From: Juglans regia
Lineage: Eukaryota; Streptophyta; Magnoliopsida; Fagales; Juglandaceae
Assembly (NCBI RefSeq): GCF_001411555.2
Contig: NC_049903.1
Coordinates: 25,680,270 to 25,744,269, forward strand
Direction: 5' to 3'
DNA length: 64,000 nt
The notes under the pieces: model-generated
What the model was told of the DNA's origin: nothing
The model's database searches: none
Seen by the model: only the letters and a program-made list of their open reading frames with translations
Position numbers and translations under genes: made by a program
Part shown: positions 60,067-64,000 of the stretch, in pieces
Numbering within the stretch: position 1 is the first letter of the stretch
Layout of the letters: each line of letters starts with the position of its first letter

Positions 60067-61428
60067 AGGGACAATTTTGTGGCTTGAGTAATCACTCGAT
60101 TAGAACTCCTAATTTTCTGAAATTTTTTTTTCCTATATTTCCTCTTCCCAGTTTCTTCCTCTATGTCCGAATGATACTCCTTATCCTGCGAAAAAACTTC
60201 CGCATGACTATCAGGTTCCGGATCCAATAAAGACCCTTCTTCCAAACAAAAAGCATCATCAGTCCGCTGGGCCTCTTCCGTAATCACCGTTTCTTCCTCC
60301 GCCAAAGGCTCTGTTTCCTTAACCTACTCTGTCTCTCGCGTCACCGCATCCGAATGCAAACTAGCATCCGTTTGCCTCACCTCAGCAAGACTCTCCATAT
60401 TTACTGCCTCTCCAATTTCTGTGTCCACTAGTAACTCCTCAATCATCAAAGTAGAAGCAGGGAGCCCTAAAACCAAATTAACATCCACGTATTCTGCATC
60501 AACTTGTTCTGCATGAATTCTTGGAAAAGCTAAAACCGAAGACCCAAGAACCAACTTAGATTGATCTTCCACCCCAGGTTCCTCCGTAACTGGTTCTTTA
60601 GGCTCTTCCAATACTATATCTCTAGGCTCTTCCCTATCTGGTTCTTGATCATCATCTGTTGGTTGTTGCCGAACCCAAATTTTCTTTTTTGGTTTCTTTT
60701 TTCCAGCTCGACATGTACGCACATTGTGCCCCTGAATTTAGCAAATGGAACAGAAAACAGGCAGTGTTTCATACACAATCTCCTGCTTTCGACTAGAACC
60801 CAACCCCGGCATGCCAATCCAAAAATGTGAAATAGGCTCAATGGCCGCATCCATCTCCACACAGAGACGCGCACCATCAGTGCGAGTCGCACAACGTGTG
60901 GGATAATCATGCCTAATAAATCTACTGATTGGAGCTGTCAAGATTTTAAGCAATGATTCATGATAAAAATTAGGAGGCAAACCTGGTAAACTTGGTAAAC
61001 CGGCACAATTGATGGTTCTTCCTCCTCCTTAAACTCTGGCGTCCAGTGAAAGGCACGATAAGGAATACCGTCCATATCACATGCCTCTGTTGATAAAGCT
61101 TTCATGCAGTCCTCCTCCGAAACCATACGAACGAAAACATTTCTCGGACGCCTCATGGTTGAAACAAGTGGAGTACCTTCCAGGCCCCATCGATTCCAAA
61201 TGAGTTTCGGATAGCGTCCAAAGATGGCCGGTTACGGAGAAACTTCAAAACTATTGAGAACCTGAATGGTTCTGCCGAACGGAATATCTCCTCCTTGGAG
61301 AACTGAAAGAAAAGTTCTCCATCCTTGGTTTTTGGCGCACGGTGAGACACGGCCAACTCAGGAAGAGGCTGAGGAACCACCGAGACTAAATCTACAAAAC
61401 GTCTACCAACTTCATCAGCGGCTGCCAT
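60063..61428 (-). pseudogene. LINE ORF1 (DUF4283, CCHC knuckle) pseudogene
   Basis: The start codon at 61428 opens MAAADEVGRRFVDLVSVVPQ. A DUF4283-like region follows across 61330-60940 (FQFSKEEIFRSAEPF, RPRNVFVRM), then RLCVEMDAAIEPISHFWIG near 60870-60815. A zinc knuckle C-x2-C-x4-H-x4-C (CSIC, stop, IQGHNVRTC) lies at about 60760-60715, with a TAA at one variable position. An acidic, proline- and glutamate-rich tail runs to 60063. At least four frame changes split it. It abuts or just overlaps the ORF2 start at 60066, the usual plant L1 arrangement. Confidence 0.8.
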
Positions 61429-64000
61429 GCAGCCTTATGTAAATCTGGGAACAAAAACTATGCAAAAAAAGAAAATGATCATTTTATCCCTAACTTAAGA
61501 TTTCACATCGTAACTCAAAAAATTACCAAAATTTACATTTTTCATGTAAATGTTGTCCTAAACTCAAATACCAACTCAAAAAATTTTAAAACAATTCTTA
61601 ATTATGGAAAACTCATTATGGCCGAAACATCCATAGGTCATTTCTCTTGATTTTTGTTGCAATTTCTTTCAACTTCAAAACGCATAATTGAAACAAAATT
61701 TTACAACAAAGATCTTCATACCCTAAGTTTAAAAGCATACTTAAAACATCCATTAAGAAACAAGATAATCATCAACACCAAACGTTTTGTAAAAAGACCC
61801 AAACTTTTTAACAAAAAGGCAAACCATTGAATCACAAGTTTTGACCTTAATTGAAACATCTCCAAGAATTTCAAAAAATCAAATCTTACAATGAAAATAT
61901 TTTGAACATCATCTTAAGATCAATCTTGTTTTAAATCATTAAACAAAAGTCACCAAAAATTAGAAAACAAAACTTGGAGTTTTCAATTCTACACTTAGTC
62001 CAAAAACAGAAACTTTTCCTTAACTAGCTTTGATCAATCTCTTGTTTCATAGCTTAAATTGATGAGATCTTCAAAATCAAATATCACTTGGTTTTAAAAT
62101 GTGTCCTAAAGAAGATCCAACCATCAAACCTAAAACCACATGGTTAAAAAGCAATAAAATATGGATTTAACCCAAAAATATCAAATCTTACGTTTAACCG
62201 AAATCCTATAGCATAGAAAAATCATATATTTGAAACTAATACTAAATATCTTCAAAACAACATCATAACATGCATATAAGAGGTTTAGGATCATAAAATA
62301 AAAATATCAAAGCCAGTGGAGTAAGATTAAACCACGAAATATTTAAACTTTCTCAAAAAGAAACTCTCTAGTTTCTATGTTTCTATTCTGAGAGAATCTT
62401 TCATCGAAACTTTAGTCATGCAACAAATCCTCAATAAAATTCAGAAACACATGTTAAAAATACTCCATAAAATTTTCGGACCAAGATATGTCCTTTAGCT
62501 TGGTCAAAAACTCCAAAATATAACATACTCTCTAGTTTAACGCCCAGAATGATCTTTCACTGGTTAAAACAACTTTTGACCAACCTAAAATCCACTAAAT
62601 GCAACAAATAAGATATCCATAGAAACTACACTCAAAGAAAAACTTTTATGAATGAATCATTGTGAGAAAATACTTAAAGAGGGTTAAAAAGTGCCACGCA
62701 AAATGACTCAGAAAACTGCCTGAGAGAGCTCTTTTGGGTTTCTCTTTAAGAACAGGGTGAAAAAGTGATGAAATGGAGTGAAGTGTGTCTTGCTTGACTT
62801 TATACTTCTAGAGGGGGAAGGTATGGGCTTGAATAACCTTTGATTGGAGGTGTCTATGTCACATAAAGTGAAAAATAATGAGAGGCAAGGACTGTCTGCT
62901 GCTGCCGTGTGGTATGGAGGGTGATGAGGTGGTTTTCCCCACTCATATCAAGGCACTATTGGGTGCAGCCAAGGGCAATGGATGGCCAACCATGTGGGGG
63001 AGGAAACGTCTTCAAGAAGTTTTTTCAAGGTGGCCAAATTCTTGGGCCTTGGTGGGCCTCAACAAAGTGGGCATCAATTTGGGGTTTAGAGAGGGTTTGG
63101 TTAGGGTTTGGGATGCTGTTAAGCCCAAATTCAATTTTTCATAGCCAAATCAAAACTCCAAGGTTTGAAGGGCTGGATTATAATGTCATAACTTGAATTT
63201 TAGGAATTAATAGCATGTGGAAGTGATTTAATCAAGTGATTAAACAAAATGCTAGAAATTGGATCAAATAGGGTTTGGAGGCCAACTTTATGGTTTGGGG
63301 AAACCGTTCAGGGTTTTGGTTTTCAATCACGCTTTTGGCGTTTCAATTGAATTCCAACCATTTAGAGTTTCACTAGGGTTTAAACCTTCTTTGGTTCGGC
63401 ACAATTTGGTTGATCATATGGAAAATAGGGTTTTCCTTAGGTTTCATGATCTCACACCTTGATTCCTTTACAATTCTTCTCGCTGTTCCTCTTTGTGTCA
63501 AGTGTCTAATACTATTCACCGAGTATGGCTAAGATCCTGCCAAGTGTCCAAATAAAACTTCTCTAACTTAATTTGGATATTCCACATTGTAATTTTGAAA
63601 ACACTGTACTAGATGCTACTATAAAGGTTACTATTCACTCCAGAAAAGTGAAACAGAAGCTTTGCACTATAAAATCCTAAATATTCACACAAACCTAACT
63701 GTGTGTTTATTGAAATTCAATCCCAAAGTGCCCCAAAATAAGTAAAATGTGTTTTCGAACAAGCGTTTTGTTCGAAAACTGAAAGTGGGATTATTGATTA
63801 TTGCGCTATAAAATCCTAAATAATCAACAGAGTCTAATGATGTAGACCATAACTCAATCTGACACTTCTAACTACATCAAATCAATAAAATCGCACTTTT
63901 GGCACCGTAGTGAGTGATAACTCAGGCTATGCTATGCTAACAGACTAAAACTTACTCGATTGATCAAATCGTGAAAACTTACGGTGTTTTCATGTGGTAA

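Larger units (their letters stand above)
55674..61471 (-). mobile_element. L1-type LINE, near full length, younger copy, minus strand
   Basis: A 13-base poly(T) run at 55677-55689 (poly(A) on the minus strand) marks the 3' end. ORF2 occupies 60066-55959, ORF1 61428-60063, and a short leader reaches about 61471. All L1 domains are present in order and blocks of hundreds of codons remain open, unlike the LINE at 6150-11935. The flanks AAAATTATAATTTTA (55659-55673) and AAAATGATCATTTTA (61472-61486) match at 13 of 15 bases, but LTR D carries the same motif twice in tandem without a LINE, so this may not be a true target duplication. Confidence 0.88.
53731..64000 (-). mobile_element. LTR copy C (minus strand), extends past window; contains a LINE
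   Basis: On the minus strand it ends ...GGGCGTGTCACA at 53731. Going right it matches LTR D in reverse order, with the R-U5 landmark GTAAGTTAAGAGCTAACTTAC at about 55515-55540, a TATAAAGTC promoter-like word at about 62797-62805, and the U3 block CTTCAAGAAGTTT near 63010. The last window bases correspond to about 70 bp inside the 5' end of D, so the true end lies just outside. A LINE at about 55674-61471 interrupts it. The 3' boundary falls within D, so C appears inserted into D in inverted orientation. Confidence 0.7.

Noticed and set aside
55659..61486. 15-bp target duplication of the younger LINE
   Set aside because: It is not claimed as certain, because LTR D has the same motif twice without a LINE.
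1..64000. CRISPR array, bacterial operon or integrated virus
   Set aside because: The tandem arrays lack alternating constant repeats and unique spacers. Gene structure is eukaryotic. No viral coat, movement-protein or pararetrovirus motif was recognised; the RT sequences belong to LINE and copia elements.

Overview
This is eukaryotic nuclear DNA from a flowering plant, most likely a woody rosid. The evidence is one intron-containing ABCB1-type auxin transporter gene with plant-style GT-AG introns, surrounded by plant transposon families: L1-type LINEs with zf-RVT and RNase H tails, hAT elements with BED fingers, Ty1-copia and Ty3-gypsy remains, and a tRNA-derived SINE. The short GAGATGAGTTGAGATG / GTGAATAGTA(G/A)TGAGA inverted-repeat elements resemble a family I associate with Fagales such as walnut, pecan and oak; that placement is from memory and tentative.

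Layout. 1-6150: AT-rich intergenic DNA with a diverged ~80-bp direct repeat, a small inverted-repeat element and microsatellites. 6150-11935: an old, heavily mutated LINE on the minus strand. 11936-15654: upstream region of the transporter, with another possible inverted-repeat element. 15655-22019 (+): the ABCB1-like gene, 10 exons, 1361 codons, no defect seen; it is the only host gene I can support. 22020-25026: intergenic, with one tRNA-derived SINE.

25027-39100 looks like the remains of a large gypsy-type element. It has an LTR-like sequence plus a primer-binding-like site, three arrays of short tandem repeats, a degraded 'putative gypsy type transposon' (PF04195-like) gag domain split by an Athila-like LTR, and a long 75-bp tandem array. 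A 5.2-kb hAT element (31909-37145, perfect 8-bp target duplication) has landed in that array, and a 0.7-kb internally deleted relative (38351-39076) sits in the same array. A Ty1-copia fragment (39130-40895) and a second, more eroded hAT element (from 40907) follow.

44400-64000 is a nest of one long-LTR family. An old minus-strand LTR and its flanking internal DNA (A') carries a plus-strand LTR fragment (A), a complete 3.5-kb solo LTR (B, TG...CA, 5-bp duplication ATTGG) and a further plus-strand LTR (D). D is itself interrupted by a minus-strand copy of the same LTR (C), and C contains a younger L1-type LINE (about 55674-61471). C and D form a multi-kilobase inverted repeat. No virus-like, toxin, CRISPR or bacterial feature was found. 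Everything outside the ABCB1 gene appears to be transposable-element or non-coding DNA, and every transposon ORF seen carries disabling changes.
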